Shown in pieces: positions 5,154 to 5,762 of a DNA stretch of 5,762 nt (positions are counted from its first letter, which is position 1; every line of letters starts with the position of its first letter). The position numbers and the translations under genes were made by a program. Location: assembly GCA_027030565.1 (NCBI GenBank), contig JALVEU010000014.1, forward strand, positions 1 to 5,762, given 5' to 3'. This DNA comes from Gammaproteobacteria bacterium. Its GTDB lineage: Bacteria > Pseudomonadota > Gammaproteobacteria > JAJDOJ01. The notes below the pieces were generated by a model. That model was not told the origin of the DNA and searched no databases. It saw only the letters and a list, made by a program, of their open reading frames with translations.

Positions 5154-5213
5154 CAGCGGTACCGGGGCGGCTCCGGCTGGCCGCCACCTCGACCCTCGAC
5201 CGGAGACCCGCGC
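5154..5213 (+). promoter_or_regulatory. Riboswitch expression platform and gcvT Shine-Dalgarno
   Basis: The gcvT ribosome-binding site is GGAG at 5202-5205, 8 nt before the ATG. CTCCGG at 5171-5176 is the exact complement of CCGGAG at 5200-5205, so it could mask this site. A competing 6-bp hairpin (5166-5171 with 5180-5185) places most of the masking segment in its loop. GAGGG in the 3' side of aptamer II P1 (5148-5152) can also pair with CCCTC (5193-5197). No U-tract follows any hairpin, so control of translation initiation is more likely than transcription termination. The pairings are seen by eye, and their balance with glycine is inferred. Confidence 0.55.
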
Positions 5214-5762
5214 ATGGCCCGACGTACTGCACTCTATGACGCCCACCTGGCCGCAGGGGCCCGGATGACGCCCTTCGCCGGATGGGAGATGCCCGTTCAC
5301 TACGGCTCCCAGATCGAAGAGCATCATGCGGTGCGCCGCGGTGCAGGGATGTTCGACGTCTCCCACATGAATCAGGTGGATCTCCGCGGGCCCCAGGCCG
5401 AGGCCTTCCTGCGTTTTCTGCTGCCCAATGACGTGGCCCGGCTCGCCACGGGACAGGCCCTCTACAGCTGCATGCTCAACGAGCAGGGCGGAATCCTGGA
5501 CGATCTCATCGTCTACCGGCTCGGGCCGCAGCGCTACCGGATCGTGGCCAACGCCGCCACCCGGGATCAAGACCTCGCCTGGCTCCGGGCCCACCTGGAG
5601 GACTGGGAGGCCGAGCTGCAGCCGCGGGAGGATCTGGCCATGATCGCCGTCCAGGGGCCCGCCGCGCGTGCTCGGGTGCTCGATCTTTTAGAGGCGGAGG
5701 GACGCCAACGGGCCGGGGCGCTGGCACCCTTCCATGCCGTCGAGCTGGGGCGCGACTGGATC
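5214..5762 (+). CDS. gcvT: Aminomethyltransferase, glycine cleavage system T protein (3' end outside window)
   Basis: GcvT takes the aminomethyl group from lipoylated GcvH, releasing ammonia and giving 5,10-methylene-tetrahydrofolate. Only the first 183 residues are visible, about half of the usual length of roughly 360. The N-terminus LYDAHLAAGARM (7-18) and FAGWEMPVHYGSQIEEHHAV (21-40) are characteristic, as are GMFDVSHM (45-52) and VDLRGPQAEAFL (55-66). GGILDDLIVYR (92-102) contains the conserved Asp pair that includes the catalytic aspartate (Asp101 in E. coli), and IVANAATR (110-117) follows. SMIAVQGP of E. coli appears as AMIAVQGP. ATG 5214 matches the family's MAxxTxLY start and has GGAG 8 nt upstream. 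Control is by the glycine riboswitch directly before it. gcvH and gcvP would be expected downstream but are not visible. Confidence 0.97.
   Translation, partial: MARRTALYDAHLAAGARMTPFAGWEMPVHYGSQIEEHHAVRRGAGMFDVSHMNQVDLRGPQAEAFLRFLLPNDVARLATGQALYSCMLNEQGGILDDLIVYRLGPQRYRIVANAATRDQDLAWLRAHLEDWEAELQPREDLAMIAVQGPAARARVLDLLEAEGRQRAGALAPFHAVELGRDWI

Larger units (their letters stand above)
4751..5213. other. Divergent intergenic region between tatT and gcvT
   Basis: This 463-bp gap holds no convincing protein gene. The left part (4751-4900) is the tatT leader side and carries a perfect inverted repeat at 4788-4808 and an isolated TTGACA at 4823-4828. I could not find a convincing leftward promoter for the TRAP operon. 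The right part (4903-5213) is the gcvT control region: promoter, tandem glycine riboswitch and a ribosome-binding site possibly masked by an upstream segment. Confidence 0.8.

Noticed and set aside
4666..5268. A 200-codon plus-strand frame running through the intergenic region into gcvT
   Set aside because: It crosses the promoter and both riboswitch aptamers and overlaps gcvT in another frame. The RNA structure explains the sequence better.

Overview
The window is very GC-rich, with strong G/C preference at third codon positions. It carries ordinary Gram-negative metabolic and transport genes. GcvT reads almost residue for residue like the gammaproteobacterial protein, there is a diderm-type lipoprotein, and a TRAP operon uses a periplasmic receptor. 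A GC-rich gammaproteobacterium is my best guess (Chromatiales/Ectothiorhodospiraceae-like), but this is inferred from gene content and similarity remembered by eye, not from a search.

Layout. (1) Positions 3-1031, plus strand: the C-terminal part of a peptide/nickel-type ABC transporter ATPase. Its reading frame is already open at the window edge, so its start lies outside, and it may be the second half of a fused two-ATPase protein. (2) A 48-bp convergent gap holding one hairpin. (3) Positions 1080-4750, minus strand: a tight four-gene operon read right to left as tatT - dctP - dctQ - dctM. The genes overlap or lie within 6 bp of each other. They encode a TatT-family lipoprotein with helical repeats, a periplasmic solute receptor, and the small and large membrane subunits of a TRAP transporter. 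This is the arrangement called a TPAT (TPR-protein-associated TRAP transporter), first described in Treponema pallidum. (4) Positions 4751-5213: a 463-bp divergent intergenic region. It contains a perfect 8-bp inverted repeat in the tatT leader, a sigma70-like promoter facing right, and a tandem glycine riboswitch. The two riboswitch aptamers are joined by a leader-linker helix, and a possible Shine-Dalgarno-masking element follows them. (5) Position 5214 to the window end, plus strand: the N-terminal half of gcvT, the aminomethyltransferase of the glycine cleavage system, cut by the window.

How it works together. When glycine is abundant, the riboswitch is expected to raise gcvT expression (and probably the rest of a gcv operon beyond the window), so glycine is broken down to CO2, ammonia and methylene-tetrahydrofolate. 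The TPAT operon on the other side is an independent Na+- or H+-driven importer. Its receptor lacks the arginine that normally clamps carboxylate ligands, so the substrate is probably not a simple organic acid. I see nothing in the sequence linking the TRAP substrate to glycine. I found no tRNA, rRNA, CRISPR array, insertion sequence or phage gene. The most interesting elements are the TPAT operon with its atypical receptor and the fine structure of the glycine riboswitch.
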